64,000 bases of DNA from Aestuariivivens insulae (GCF_022662195.1 NZ_JAKMCS010000001.1:310001-374000); one strand, 5' to 3'. Positions 8,647 to 17,535 are shown, counted from the first letter of the stretch. Made by a program: numbers and translations. The notes: generated by a model not told the origin, from the sequence alone.

Positions 8647-9459
8647 TTATAATGTCTTAATTAGTTCTTTAAACAAAATTACCATATTGGGCTCGGCTTT
8701 AGCGGCCATGGCAATAATTTCAGCTATATCTATGGGTGCAAGGTTGTCTGGATCACACTCATCTGTTAAAACTGATACCGCTGCTGCTTTTAAATTTAAG
8801 TGATTGGCCACAATAATTTCTGGAACGGTACTCATGCCAACTGCATCGGCACCAATTAATTTTAGCATACGATACTCGGCTCTGGTTTCCAATTGCGGAC
8901 CAACCACACTTGCATAAACCCCTTCGTGTAATATTATGTTATGGGTTTTGGCGATAGTTTTGAATGTTTTATTAATCTGTGTGTCGTAAGGAGCGCTCAT
9001 GTCAGCAAAGCGTTCGCCCAGTAGGTCTACGCTTTTAAACGCTAAGGGAGAACTGCCCTGAAGGTTGATATGGTCTTCAATAAGCATGAGCTCCCCTTTT
9101 TTGTAATTTAGGTTTATGGCCCCAGCAGCATTGGATACCAATAAGGTTTTGATGCCTAAATTTTCCATAATGCGAACCGGAAAGGTAATGTCTTGCAGTG
9201 TATAGCCTTCATACAGATGAAAGCGTCCCTGCATGACCACCACTTTTTTGCCTACTAATTCACCAAAAATGAGCTTGCCTTTATGGAACTCTACCGTTGC
9301 AGTGGGAAAGTTGGGGATATGATTATAACTTATTTCTTTAATAATGCTTATTTCATTAATAAGCTGGCCTAAACCTGTACCTAAAATAATGCCGACCTCT
9401 GGATTTTCAAAGCCTTTTTCTTTGAGGTAATCTGCAGTTTCTTCGATGTGCTTAATCAT
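8647..9459 (-). CDS. purine-nucleoside phosphorylase, trimeric type
   Basis: A 270-residue enzyme that cleaves purine nucleosides with phosphate. The phosphate-binding loop is ILGTGLG (about 25-31), HFHL-type segment appears as QGRFHLYEG, SNAAGA is intact, and the base-binding region GMSTVPEIIVANH matches class I (PunA/PNP1) enzymes. Length fits the family. Its start overlaps the end of the CofC-like transferase gene by 8 nt. In arsenosugar clusters such a phosphorylase is proposed to remove adenine from the 5'-deoxy-5'-dimethylarsinoyl-adenosine made by ArsS; general purine salvage is the alternative. Confidence 0.9.
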   Translation of the reverse strand: MIKHIEETADYLKEKGFENPEVGIILGTGLGQLINEISIIKEISYNHIPNFPTATVEFHKGKLIFGELVGKKVVVMQGRFHLYEGYTLQDITFPVRIMENLGIKTLLVSNAAGAINLNYKKGELMLIEDHINLQGSSPLAFKSVDLLGERFADMSAPYDTQINKTFKTIAKTHNIILHEGVYASVVGPQLETRAEYRMLKLIGADAVGMSTVPEIIVANHLNLKAAAVSVLTDECDPDNLAPIDIAEIIAMAAKAEPNMVILFKELIKTL

Positions 9460-10081
9460 GTAGTTGTTTTATTTTTTCTTGTAATTTTAAGTTTGATTTA
9501 TAAAATTTTGAAGCCTTTAAATCTTCAAAAGTGTCTATGTCATTTAGGGGTTCAAGTAGTTTGTAAGCTATGTTATTTCGCTTTAACTCCAAAAGGGTGT
9601 CGTCTAATAAATGGGATGTGCTCCAAGGTTTGTCAATAAAAACGTTGGGGTGTAATTCTGAAAGTCCAACCAAATAATAACCACCATCTTCTGCTGGGCC
9701 AAAAGTAACATTGACTTCCTGTAATGCAGCAAAGGCGTTCTTTATGTGGGTTTCACTTATATCGGGCAAATCGGAGCCAATTAATACAATGCGCTCATAA
9801 CCCTCTTCAAACCCTTTTTTAAAGGCATTTAGCATACGCTCGCCTAAATCTTTTCCTTGTTGAATGGCTTTAAACTCATTTTTCCATTGGGTTTTAATAA
9901 TGGCGTCAGAAAAATAAATACGCTTGTCTATTGCTAGGGTTTGGGTTGCTCGTTCAGTTAGTTTAACCAACTCGGCATAAACTTCAAAGGCAGCTTGGTC
10001 GCCAATGGTTTTTGCAAGTCGGGTCTTTACCTTGCCTAATTTTAGGTTTTTTACAAAGACGATAAGTAAATCTTTAGTCAT
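9452..10081 (-). CDS. TIGR04282-type arsenosugar biosynthesis glycosyltransferase (CofC-like)
   Basis: A 209-residue protein with a CofC/DUF2064 nucleotidyltransferase-like fold. The N-terminus FVKNLKLGKVKTRLAKTIG carries the basic nucleotide-binding region, IVLIGSDLPDIS holds the metal-binding Asp residues, and FGPAEDGGYYLVGL is the signature of the family. TIGR04282 proteins co-occur with ArsM and ArsS. Start and stop overlap both neighbours by 8 nt, showing tight translational coupling in the order arsS, rhodanese, this gene, phosphorylase. Activity is inferred from the family. Confidence 0.87.
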   Translation of the reverse strand: MTKDLLIVFVKNLKLGKVKTRLAKTIGDQAAFEVYAELVKLTERATQTLAIDKRIYFSDAIIKTQWKNEFKAIQQGKDLGERMLNAFKKGFEEGYERIVLIGSDLPDISETHIKNAFAALQEVNVTFGPAEDGGYYLVGLSELHPNVFIDKPWSTSHLLDDTLLELKRNNIAYKLLEPLNDIDTFEDLKASKFYKSNLKLQEKIKQLHD

Positions 10082-10616
10082 AAACTTTTGTACCTTTGGT
10101 TAGCCATTTACTCCATTCTTGTGAAAAGATGTGTATGCTATCGGTTTCTTTTTCTTTTGTATTATAAACTGGGAAATTATTGTTTTTCCATTCAAAAATA
10201 CCACCATATAGGTTTTCAACGTTTGTGTAGCCCACTTTTTTAAGTTGTTCTGCAATATCTTCAGACCGAATTCCCAATGAGCAATATACCACAATGTTTG
10301 ATTTTTTATCGGGTAGTTTTAGTTGTAAGGAATCAAGGTTAAATAAATCATAACCTACATGAATGGCATCCTTTATATGGCTCACTTGAAATTCTTTAGC
10401 TTCCCTAGCATCAAGTATTACTGCTTTTGTTTTAGGCATGGCTAATTCTTGAACGGTAATATATGGTATGCTCCTATCGTTAAACGTCTGTAATAATTCT
10501 GAAAGTGTCTCTTGGGGGTAGAATTTAAAAGGTGTTAATAGTACCCCAAGTATAATGAGATATCTTGTTGTGTTGAAAAGCAATATAATATGAAAACGAT
10601 TAAGGTTCATTTGCAT
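10074..10616 (-). CDS. rhodanese-like domain protein, membrane-anchored or exported
   Basis: I chose the ATG at 10616 (MQMNLNRFHII), which gives about 180 residues and avoids a 22-nt overlap into arsS; 10610 and 10649 are alternatives. A hydrophobic segment follows the start (about residues 6-30), so the protein is exported or anchored. The rhodanese domain has AVILDAREAKEF and an active-site loop VVYCSLGIRSEDIA with the catalytic Cys. It ends IFEWKNNNFPVYN, typical for single-domain rhodaneses. Its place inside the arsenosugar operon suggests sulfur or arsenic-thiol chemistry; this is inference. Confidence 0.85.
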   Translation of the reverse strand: MQMNLNRFHIILLFNTTRYLIILGVLLTPFKFYPQETLSELLQTFNDRSIPYITVQELAMPKTKAVILDAREAKEFQVSHIKDAIHVGYDLFNLDSLQLKLPDKKSNIVVYCSLGIRSEDIAEQLKKVGYTNVENLYGGIFEWKNNNFPVYNTKEKETDSIHIFSQEWSKWLTKGTKVYD

Positions 10617-10627
10617 AAAAATACTAA

Positions 10628-11683
10628 TTAAGCTACAGAGCCTTGACAACTACTTCCTGCACCTGCTGTACAGCCATAACAATGTTGGGAAATCGCAATG
10701 GTTCTGCCTTCAAGAAGTGTTTCGTTGTATTCTGAAATATGTTTTGCTTTACTGTTTATAGGTAATCCAAGCATTTGATTAAAATCACAATCGAATAGGT
10801 AACCATCCCAGCTTACCGATAGCGTATTGGTGCACATTACATTTTGTACAGCAACAGGATTAAAGGCGTCTACCAATTGGTACATATAATCTTCGTAATT
10901 TTCTGAGGCAATCAAATAATCTAAAAACCTACTTATGGGTAGGTTGGTGATGGCAAACAAGTTATGAAAATGAATGCCAAAATCGTCTAAGAGAGCTTTT
11001 TTAAAATCTTTTTCCATTGCACTTTGGTCTGCTGGTAAAAAAGCACCAGACGGATTATAGACCAAATCTAATCTTAAAATGCTTTCTGGTTTGCCATAGC
11101 CTATGTTGTTTAGCATTTTTAACGCTTCAATAGAGGTGTCAAAAACACCATTGCCTCGTTGTTTATCGGTTTTGCCTTTGGTCCAATGTGGCATGGAGCT
11201 TATCACGTGAATGTTGTGTCTTTTGAAAAATTCAGGTAGGTCATGATACTTTTTATTGGCTAACATTATGGTTAGGTTGGAACGCACGATAAAATCTTTG
11301 ATGCCTGCTTTGGCTGCTTCTTCTACAAACCAACGGAAATCGGGATTCATTTCTGGGGCACCACCAGTTAAATCCAAAGTATGTGCTCCAGTATTTTTTA
11401 TCACCTCTAGGCATTGTTGCATGGTGTCCCTTGTCATGATTTCCTTTCGGTCTGGGCCTGCATCTACATGGCAATGTTCGCAAACCTGGTTGCACATATA
11501 CCCCACATTAATTTGGAGGATTTCAAGCTTTTTGGCTTTAAGTGGAAACTGCCCTGTTTCAGAAATTTTAGATTTAAAGGTGGGTAATTCACCATTTTGG
11601 AATATACTGTTGGATAAAATTTCCAACTGCCTTTTGCTATTGGCCAATTCGCTGTGTCGTTTATGTAAAGAAGTTGTAATCAA
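10628..11683 (-). CDS. arsS: arsenosugar biosynthesis radical SAM protein
   Basis: A 351-residue radical SAM enzyme. The cluster-binding motif CNQVCEHC has Cys 64, 68 and 71 (CX3CX2C). LDLTGGAPEMNP is the GGE-like SAM-binding strand. The C-terminal region is Cys-rich (QHCYGCTAGAGSSC), as in the radical SAM/Cys-rich (TIGR04167, DUF3641) family. ArsS joins a 5'-deoxyadenosyl group to dimethylarsenite. It heads the downstream overlapping genes rhodanese, CofC-like transferase and nucleoside phosphorylase, and follows the AhpD-like gene by 60 nt. Confidence 0.92.
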   Translation of the reverse strand: MITTSLHKRHSELANSKRQLEILSNSIFQNGELPTFKSKISETGQFPLKAKKLEILQINVGYMCNQVCEHCHVDAGPDRKEIMTRDTMQQCLEVIKNTGAHTLDLTGGAPEMNPDFRWFVEEAAKAGIKDFIVRSNLTIMLANKKYHDLPEFFKRHNIHVISSMPHWTKGKTDKQRGNGVFDTSIEALKMLNNIGYGKPESILRLDLVYNPSGAFLPADQSAMEKDFKKALLDDFGIHFHNLFAITNLPISRFLDYLIASENYEDYMYQLVDAFNPVAVQNVMCTNTLSVSWDGYLFDCDFNQMLGLPINSKAKHISEYNETLLEGRTIAISQHCYGCTAGAGSSCQGSVA

Positions 11684-11743
11684 TTTTTGAATATTAATTT
11701 GAGATGTAAGTAATCATTAATAAGACGTTTAAAATTTTGAAAC

Positions 11744-12079
11744 TTACATGTCCAGCTTATTAACCTTATTCATCATTTGTACCCCATGTACTAAGGTGGC
11801 GCCACTTTTAATGGCCGCACCAACGTGAATGGCTTCCATCATTTCTTCTTTGGTAACACCACGCTGCAGGGTGTCTTTAGTATAAGCATCGATGCAGTAA
11901 GGGCATTGTTCGGTATGGGATACAGCTAGTGCGATTAAAGCTTTTTCGCGAGCGGTGAGGGCGCCTTCTTCAAATACTTTGTTGTAATATTCAAAAAACT
12001 TGTTGCCAAGTTCTTCATCCCATTCCGTAATGTTTCCAAATTTCCTTAAATCAGCAGGGTCGTAGTATGTCTTTTGCAT
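11744..12079 (-). CDS. arsenosugar biosynthesis-associated peroxidase-like protein (AhpD family)
   Basis: A 111-residue carboxymuconolactone decarboxylase/AhpD-fold protein. The redox motif CPYC is at residues 59-62, preceded by EKALIALAVSHTEQ and followed by the helix containing EAIHVGAAIKSGATLVHG. This subgroup is usually found next to arsS, here 60 nt upstream of it. A disulfide-reducing or peroxide-removing role at the arsenic step is likely from family and position. The original start ATG at 12079 is preceded by an AT-rich leader. Confidence 0.88.
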   Translation of the reverse strand: MQKTYYDPADLRKFGNITEWDEELGNKFFEYYNKVFEEGALTAREKALIALAVSHTEQCPYCIDAYTKDTLQRGVTKEEMMEAIHVGAAIKSGATLVHGVQMMNKVNKLDM

Positions 12080-12192
12080 TAGATTTTGTTTTTCAATAAA
12101 GATATGAATCTAATGCTTGTAGTCGAAAAAAAAGCCAGTTCTTAACATAAAATTTCTTTAGAAAAGGAACATGTCGTAACTGTTTGGCATGC

Positions 12193-12226
12193 AAAAAAAT
12201 ACCCTATCCAAAATCTGAATAGGGTA
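12193..12226 (-). terminator. intrinsic terminator of acs
   Basis: On the minus strand a perfect 8-bp stem TACCCTAT/ATAGGGTA with an 11-nt loop is followed by seven T. It lies about 30 nt after the acs stop codon. Confidence 0.85.
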
Positions 12227-12254
12227 AACTTTCATTTAAAAGTAAGATTAAATT

Positions 12255-14168
12255 TTATAGCTCTTTAGCACCTTCAATAATGCTTTCTACAATTTCTGGA
12301 TTAAGCAAAGTGCTTGTATCGCCTAAATTGCTGGTGTCGTTATGGGCAATTTTACGTAAAATACGTCTCATGATTTTTCCTGAACGTGTTTTTGGCAAGC
12401 CTTCGGTAAATTGAATTTTGTCCAGTTTGGCAATAGGGCCTATATGTTCGGTGATAATTTGGTTGATCTCTTTTCTTAGGTTGTTTTGGTCCCTGGTTTC
12501 TCCAACATCCTTTAAAATAACATAACCATAGAGTGCATTGCCTTTTACATCGTGAGGGAAGCCAACGATGGCCGATTCGGCTACTGCTGGGTGCTCGTTA
12601 ATGGCATCTTCGATAGGAGCTGTACCTAAATTGTGACCAGAAACTATAATAACATCATCGACACGACCGGTAATTCTATAGTAGCCTACTTCGTCCCTTA
12701 GGGCACCGTCTCCAGTGAAATATTTATTTTCAAATGCCGAAAAATAAGTGTCTTTATAACGTTGGTGATCGCCCCAAATGGTTCTGGCTATACTCGGCCA
12801 TGGGAACTTAATGCATAATCTACCGTTTACTTGGTTGCCTTTAAGCTCATCGCCATTTTCATCCATTAATGCGGGTTGTATGCCAATAAAAGGCAAAGTG
12901 GCATAAGTTGGTTTTGTTGGTGTTACAAATGGTATTGGACTAACCATGATACCTCCAGTTTCGGTTTGCCACCAGGTGTCTACTATTGGGCTTTGCTTTT
13001 TGCCAACATTATCGTTGTACCAGTGCCAAGCTTCTTCATTAATAGGTTCGCCTACAGAGCCTAATACTTTTATTGATGATAGGTCGTACTTGTCAACCAA
13101 TTCAGTGCCCTGTTTTGCTAAAGCACGTATAGCTGTTGGTGCTGTGTAAAACTGATTGACTTTATGTTTTTCTACAATTTCCCAGAACCGTCCAAAATCG
13201 GGATAGCTAGGAACACCTTCAAACATAACGGAAGTAGCGCCGTTGGCCAATGGGCCATAGACGATGTAACTGTGTCCGGTAATCCAACCTATATCCGCTG
13301 TGCACCAGTACACATCGTCTTCTCTATACTGAAAAATGTTTTTGAACGTATATGCGGTATATACCATGTAACCTGCTGTGGTATGGACCATCCCTTTAGG
13401 CTTTCCTGTAGATCCAGAAGTATATAAAATGAATAAGGGGTCTTCGGCATTCATGATTTCAGCCTTGCAATCGGCAGACGCTTCATCTAATAGAGGCTGT
13501 AGCCATTGGTCCCTACCTGCTTTCATGTCGATATCTGAATGGATGCGTTTGGCTACCAATACCGTTTTTACATTAGGGCAGCTTTCTAAAGCTTCATCAA
13601 CAATCCCTTTTAGGTTTATGGTTTTTGCACCTCTGTAAGAACCGTCACTGGTAATGACCATCTTGCAGTCACAATCATTAATTCTTGTCGATAATGCGGT
13701 TGATGAGAACCCGGCAAAGACAACAGAATGTATGGCGCCTATACGTGCACAGGCTAAAACAGCTACGGCCAGCTCAGGAATCATAGGTAAATAAATGCAT
13801 ATCCTATCGCCTTTCTGTACGCCTTGGCTTTTTAACACATTGGCAAACTTGTTAACCCGTTCGTGCAATTGGTTGTATGTAATATGTTCGGCCGGTTCAT
13901 TAGGGGCGTTTGGTTCAAATAAAATGGCGGTTTTATTGCCTCGAGTAGGGAGGTGCCTGTCTATACAGTTTTCCGTAATGTTTAATTGGGCACCTTCAAA
14001 CCATTTAATTTCTGGCTTTGAGAAATCCCAATTTAAGACCTTGTCCCATTTTTTATGCCACATAAAATGTTCTTCGGCTACTTCTTCCCAAAAATTTTCT
14101 GGTTCTCTTACCGATTTTCTGTAAACTTGATAGTACTCCTCTAAATGTTTTATGTGATAATTACTCAT
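12255..14168 (-). CDS. acs: acetate--CoA ligase (acetyl-CoA synthetase)
   Basis: A 637-residue AMP-forming synthetase converting acetate, ATP and CoA to acetyl-CoA in the cytoplasm. The P-loop LYTSGSTGKPKGMVHT, the WWQTETGG adenine-binding motif and the ITGRVDDVIIVSGH hinge are intact. The C-terminal GLPKTRSGKIMRRILRK carries the conserved lysine that is reversibly acetylated in characterised homologues. Length is normal. The gene has its own terminator at 12193-12226, so it is separate from the arsenosugar block that follows it. Confidence 0.95.
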   Translation of the reverse strand: MSNYHIKHLEEYYQVYRKSVREPENFWEEVAEEHFMWHKKWDKVLNWDFSKPEIKWFEGAQLNITENCIDRHLPTRGNKTAILFEPNAPNEPAEHITYNQLHERVNKFANVLKSQGVQKGDRICIYLPMIPELAVAVLACARIGAIHSVVFAGFSSTALSTRINDCDCKMVITSDGSYRGAKTINLKGIVDEALESCPNVKTVLVAKRIHSDIDMKAGRDQWLQPLLDEASADCKAEIMNAEDPLFILYTSGSTGKPKGMVHTTAGYMVYTAYTFKNIFQYREDDVYWCTADIGWITGHSYIVYGPLANGATSVMFEGVPSYPDFGRFWEIVEKHKVNQFYTAPTAIRALAKQGTELVDKYDLSSIKVLGSVGEPINEEAWHWYNDNVGKKQSPIVDTWWQTETGGIMVSPIPFVTPTKPTYATLPFIGIQPALMDENGDELKGNQVNGRLCIKFPWPSIARTIWGDHQRYKDTYFSAFENKYFTGDGALRDEVGYYRITGRVDDVIIVSGHNLGTAPIEDAINEHPAVAESAIVGFPHDVKGNALYGYVILKDVGETRDQNNLRKEINQIITEHIGPIAKLDKIQFTEGLPKTRSGKIMRRILRKIAHNDTSNLGDTSTLLNPEIVESIIEGAKEL

Positions 14169-14323
14169 TAGTTATTGTTTTTGACTTATTTAGTTTAGAT
14201 TAAGAAAAGTACAATTTTACTAAAATTTTATTAAAATAACCTTTGAAAGGTCTAAGGGAATCAAAATTATGGTAGAAATTGTGAAATAAATAACGTTTAC
14301 AGGAAAGCGGTATGAATAATGAA

Positions 14324-14354
14324 AAATTCGCGCTCTTTTCCTATCTTAGATTTG
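14324..14354 (+). promoter_or_regulatory. probable promoter of the OsmC gene
   Basis: TAGATTTG at 14347-14354 is a perfect TAnnTTTG element. A TTC at 14327-14329 sits 17 nt upstream, one mismatch from the TTG consensus. The OsmC start codon is 24 nt downstream. Confidence 0.5.
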
Positions 14355-14378
14355 CAATAATTTAAACCGTGAACACTA

Positions 14379-14885
14379 ATGAAAGCCAACGAACTAAAAA
14401 AGATACAGGCCCCTTTAAAAGAAAAATACCGTAACGATTCTGGTTCAGCATTAATAACTTTGGAAGCCAGTGGTCAAATTGGGGAGGGGATTTCATGTAA
14501 AGTAGATACCGGGAAAGCTATAGTGGAGGCAGGGCTTCATCCTGCTACGGGAGGAACAGGACTGCAGGCATGTTCGGGGGATTTACTGCTTGAAGCGTTG
14601 GTAGCCTGTGCTGGCGTTACCCTTAGTGCTGTTGCTACAGCTATAGAGTTCGACTTTGAAGGAGGTATTGTAAAGGCAGAAGGCGATTTGGATTTTCGAG
14701 GAACCCTTGGTGTTGATAAAGACACGAAAGTTGGTTTTAAAAATGTACGTTTAAATTTTCAACTGAACACTTCCGAAAGTAAAGAAAGGATAGAAACGCT
14801 GCTAAAATTAACCGAGAGGTATTGTGTGGTTTACCAAACTTTGGTGTCTGCGACAGCTGTGGTGGCAACAATTGATGTGGCATAA
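14379..14885 (+). CDS. OsmC family peroxiredoxin-like protein
   Basis: A 168-residue OsmC/Ohr-fold protein. The two redox cysteines of the family are at 65 (LQACSGD) and 77 (LVACAGV), on the central helix, and a further Cys lies in TERYCVVYQTL. OsmC proteins reduce organic hydroperoxides through such thiols. The gene stands between acs (divergent) and an AraC-type regulator 74 nt downstream on the same strand; the regulator could control it, but nothing in the sequence proves this. Confidence 0.88.
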   Translation: MKANELKKIQAPLKEKYRNDSGSALITLEASGQIGEGISCKVDTGKAIVEAGLHPATGGTGLQACSGDLLLEALVACAGVTLSAVATAIEFDFEGGIVKAEGDLDFRGTLGVDKDTKVGFKNVRLNFQLNTSESKERIETLLKLTERYCVVYQTLVSATAVVATIDVA

Positions 14886-14959
14886 AAGTGAAACTTTTTA
14901 TAAGTGCAGATGTTAGCATTTTCTTGTAGATTCATATAAATAAAAGCGAATTTTATAAT

Positions 14960-15748
14960 ATGGTAGAGATTAAAGAAATAGAAAACATTTCTGACTTTAC
15001 TCCCAAGAGGATTAAAAAATACCTCTTTTTGTGGTGTAGTGAAGGGCATGTTTCTATTATGGTAGATAATAAACACCTAACACTATCACAACATCAAGTA
15101 CTTACCATCACTTCAGGGCAATATCATGGCTTTAAAAATGTTCACGACGGGAAAGGCTATTTGCTCAGTTTTACGCTTGATTATATCTGCAAAACCGAAA
15201 AAGATATTGAGCTCATCTTTCAAAACAGTCTTTTTTGTCATTTTGATTACAACGAAATCATTTCTATTAACAATCCTTTAGAAATAGAACGACATCTCCA
15301 AAAAATTGAGGAAGAGCTTAGCAACAAACCATTTCAATATCTGGAATCCATACACTCCCGTATTGAATTACTGCTGTTTGAAGTGAATCGTTCAAAGATT
15401 GAAAATGGTGGAGAGATTTGGAAACCGGAAGCGCTTTTTTTACGGTTTCTCGAGTTTGTACGCAACAATTTTGAAAATAACTACACTCTTAAAGATATAG
15501 CGCTTCGATTGCAAACCACAGAATTGAGATTGAATGAGTTGGCAAAACAACATGCAGGAAAGACAGCACAAAATGTTATTTATGGATTGGTTGTTTCTGA
15601 AGCCCAACGCAAATTACAGTATGAGGAGAAAAGCATCAAAGTAGTGGCTTTTGATTTGGGTTTCAGGGACCCTTACTACTTTTCCAAGTTTTTTAAGAAT
15701 CATACAAAAATGTCACCCACTGAATTTCAAAATAGCTTGAAAAACTAA
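14960..15748 (+). CDS. AraC family transcriptional regulator
   Basis: A 262-residue protein with an N-terminal cupin-like sensing domain (residues about 20-95, including HQVLTITSGQYHGF) and a C-terminal double helix-turn-helix (about 165-260). The second helix pair ends with VVAFDLGFRDPYYFSKFFKNHTKMSPTEF, the AraC signature. It probably responds to a small molecule and acts on neighbouring genes, such as OsmC upstream or the broken DJ-1-like gene and cupin downstream. Confidence 0.88.
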   Translation: MVEIKEIENISDFTPKRIKKYLFLWCSEGHVSIMVDNKHLTLSQHQVLTITSGQYHGFKNVHDGKGYLLSFTLDYICKTEKDIELIFQNSLFCHFDYNEIISINNPLEIERHLQKIEEELSNKPFQYLESIHSRIELLLFEVNRSKIENGGEIWKPEALFLRFLEFVRNNFENNYTLKDIALRLQTTELRLNELAKQHAGKTAQNVIYGLVVSEAQRKLQYEEKSIKVVAFDLGFRDPYYFSKFFKNHTKMSPTEFQNSLKN

Positions 15749-15827
15749 ATTGTACATCAAATACTCAAGATTTTCCATTTTTTAGGGAGTTACTAATTCT
15801 CAACTTTGTTTCATTAATTTTTTAATT

Positions 15828-16119
15828 ATGAAATCAATAATAATAGGGCTATTACACTTGTCTTTTCTTGCTTGGGGAAACTGGAGTGGCCGATGGAAAA
15901 CAAATTGTGACCTATTGTGGTGGAAGTGATGAACTTCAAAATAATTATTACAGGTTCAGGATGATAGCATAAATACTGTTGTGGCTGATGGAAAGATTAT
16001 TTCTTCTAACGGAAATTTGGTGAGCTATTTGGCATCGTTGGAATTATTGGAGAAAATGGTAGGAAAAGAACAAAGGCAAGACGTTGATAACGAATTATTA
16101 ATAAATAAATTACATTAAA
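15828..16119 (+). pseudogene. remnant of a DJ-1/PfpI-like gene
   Basis: No single frame runs through. An ATG at 15828 opens a signal-like start (MKSIIIGLLHLSFLAWG). A second frame gives GVADGKQIVTYCGG, and a third, ending with TAA just before the cupin, gives TVVADGKIISSNGN followed by LVSYLASLELLEKMVG. The last piece resembles the C-terminal helix of DJ-1/PfpI class I amidotransferase-like proteins. At least two frameshifts and a large missing core make it non-functional. The parent family is my best reading, not proven. Confidence 0.6.
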
Positions 16120-16479
16120 ATGAACATTAAAGATTTTATTACGAAAAGCAAAAACAAAAGCTGGGAACCATTAATTGAAAATGGAATTCATTATGAAGGA
16201 ATCTCTGTTAAATCCTTGTATTTTGACAAGGCTACAAATCGTTCAAAATCCATTTTATTAAAATTCCAAAAAGGAGCATCCTATCCTTATCACATCCATC
16301 CAGCGGGAGAAGAAATTCTAGTTTTGGATGGTAGTTGTGAGGTGTTTGGTGAAACCCTTAACGAAGGAGACTATTTATATACCCCGCCAACAGGCAAGCA
16401 TAGTGTCGCTACTAGCACGGGTTGTGTGTTGTTTTTGTCTATACCCGAAGAAGTTATTTTAATACGGGAAGATGAATAA
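16120..16479 (+). CDS. cupin domain protein, ChrR-like
   Basis: A 119-residue single-domain cupin. Motif 1 is visible as YPYHIHPAGEEILVLDG (two His and Glu as metal ligands) and motif 2 as GDYLYTPPTGKHSV (His). Proteins of this shape bind Zn, Fe or Mn; some act as sensors of oxidative stress (ChrR C-terminal domain) and others as small oxygenases. It follows the DJ-1-like remnant directly and may have been cotranscribed with it and the AraC regulator. Confidence 0.85.
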   Translation: MNIKDFITKSKNKSWEPLIENGIHYEGISVKSLYFDKATNRSKSILLKFQKGASYPYHIHPAGEEILVLDGSCEVFGETLNEGDYLYTPPTGKHSVATSTGCVLFLSIPEEVILIREDE

Positions 16480-16534
16480 GGCAAAAATCTGTGCAACTGG
16501 CGGCGCAAAATATACGAATTAGCACCCCAAAAAA

Positions 16535-16572
16535 CAAAAAATCCCGTAAACAAAATGTTTCGGGATTTTTTT
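16535..16572 (-). terminator. intrinsic terminator of tRNA-Phe
   Basis: On the minus strand the stem AATCCCG-x-AAAC / GTTT-CGGGATT is followed by a T-rich run, directly after the tRNA 3' end. The A/T symmetry could also let it work for the convergent cupin gene. Confidence 0.8.
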
Positions 16573-16573
16573 G

Positions 16574-16646
16574 TGGTACCTCCAGGAATCGAACCAGGGA
16601 CACAAGGATTTTCAGTCCTTTGCTCTACCAACTGAGCTAAGGTACC
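16574..16646 (-). tRNA. tRNA-Phe (GAA)
   Basis: A 73-nt cloverleaf on the minus strand: acceptor stem GGTACCT paired with its 3' partner AGGTACC plus discriminator A, D-loop AGCTCAGTTGGTAGAGC, anticodon loop CTGAAAA with anticodon GAA, and T-arm GGTTCGATTCC. CCA is not encoded. It is a single gene with its own promoter and terminator. Confidence 0.97.
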
Positions 16647-16661
16647 TCGCCAAAGCGGATG

Positions 16662-16690
16662 CAAATATATTCATTTTTGTGATTTGCCAA
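16662..16690 (-). promoter_or_regulatory. promoter of tRNA-Phe
   Basis: On the minus strand TTG (16688-16690), 18 nt, TATATTTG (16662-16669). Both elements match the Bacteroidota consensus exactly, and the tRNA begins 15 nt downstream. Confidence 0.85.
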
Positions 16691-16806
16691 AAGAAAAATT
16701 TAAAAAAAGAATATTTTAATTCCTTTAATAATAATTATGAGATATTTAAGATTTAAATTCTGCTCGTTTTGTAGTTTTATGCGGTCGTTAAATTTAACCT
16801 TTTGGC

Positions 16807-17535
16807 ATGAACTTAATAATAGATGTAGGGAATTCTTTTGTAAAGCTTGCTGTTTTCAGCCAAGATGAATTACTGTTGAAGGAAGTTGTTGAGCAACGTC
16901 TTTTTATGGATATAATCAATGCCATAACAAAAAAATATCCTGCTATTGAAAACGCCATTGTCTCTTCGGTGTCTAAATTGGATGAGGGATATAAAGAAAT
17001 ATTAAAACAGAGGTTTGTGCTCCTTGAAGTTAACCACAAAACTAAGCTGCCGTTTAAAAATTGCTATAAAACGCCCAAAACTTTGGGAGTGGATAGGGTG
17101 GCATTAATAAGTGCCTCTGTTTATAATTTTCCTCAAACTAATGTGCTTGTTATAGATGCGGGGACCTGTGTTACTTTCGATTTTGTTACAACAAAAAAGG
17201 AGTATTTGGGAGGAGCCATTTCACCTGGTATTAGAATGCGCTATCTTGCTCTTAATCATTTTACGGCCAGTTTACCGCTGTTAGACACAGAATTACCAGA
17301 AAACCTTATTGGGCACTCTACCAGTTCTTCAATTCACTCGGGAGTTGTTAACGGGCTTATAAACGAAATTGATGGTGTGATTAACACCTATAAGCAAAAA
17401 TATTTAGATTTAACAGTAATTTTAACAGGAGGAGATGCTAAATTCTTGTCTAAACAATTAAAAAGTAGCATATTTGCCAACTCTAATTTTCTTTTAGAGG
17501 GACTAAACTATATTTTACAATATAATTCAAATTGA
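16807..17535 (+). CDS. coaX: type III pantothenate kinase
   Basis: A 242-residue ASKHA-fold kinase, first step of coenzyme A synthesis. Motifs: IIDVGNSFVKLAVF (phosphate 1, residues 4-17), LGVDRVAL (about 98-105), VIDAGTCVTFDFV (about 116-128) and GGAISPGIRMR. These four mark CoaX and separate it from CoaA and PanK-II. Its stop overlaps the ATG of the next gene by one base (TGATG), so translation is coupled. It begins the series of envelope genes through 24787, an order I associate with Flavobacteriaceae. Confidence 0.93.
   Translation: MNLIIDVGNSFVKLAVFSQDELLLKEVVEQRLFMDIINAITKKYPAIENAIVSSVSKLDEGYKEILKQRFVLLEVNHKTKLPFKNCYKTPKTLGVDRVALISASVYNFPQTNVLVIDAGTCVTFDFVTTKKEYLGGAISPGIRMRYLALNHFTASLPLLDTELPENLIGHSTSSSIHSGVVNGLINEIDGVINTYKQKYLDLTVILTGGDAKFLSKQLKSSIFANSNFLLEGLNYILQYNSN

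Noticed and set aside
13795-14124. Plus-strand open frames opposite acs, arsS and other genes
   Set aside because: They lie antisense to clear genes with full motifs and show no protein features of their own.
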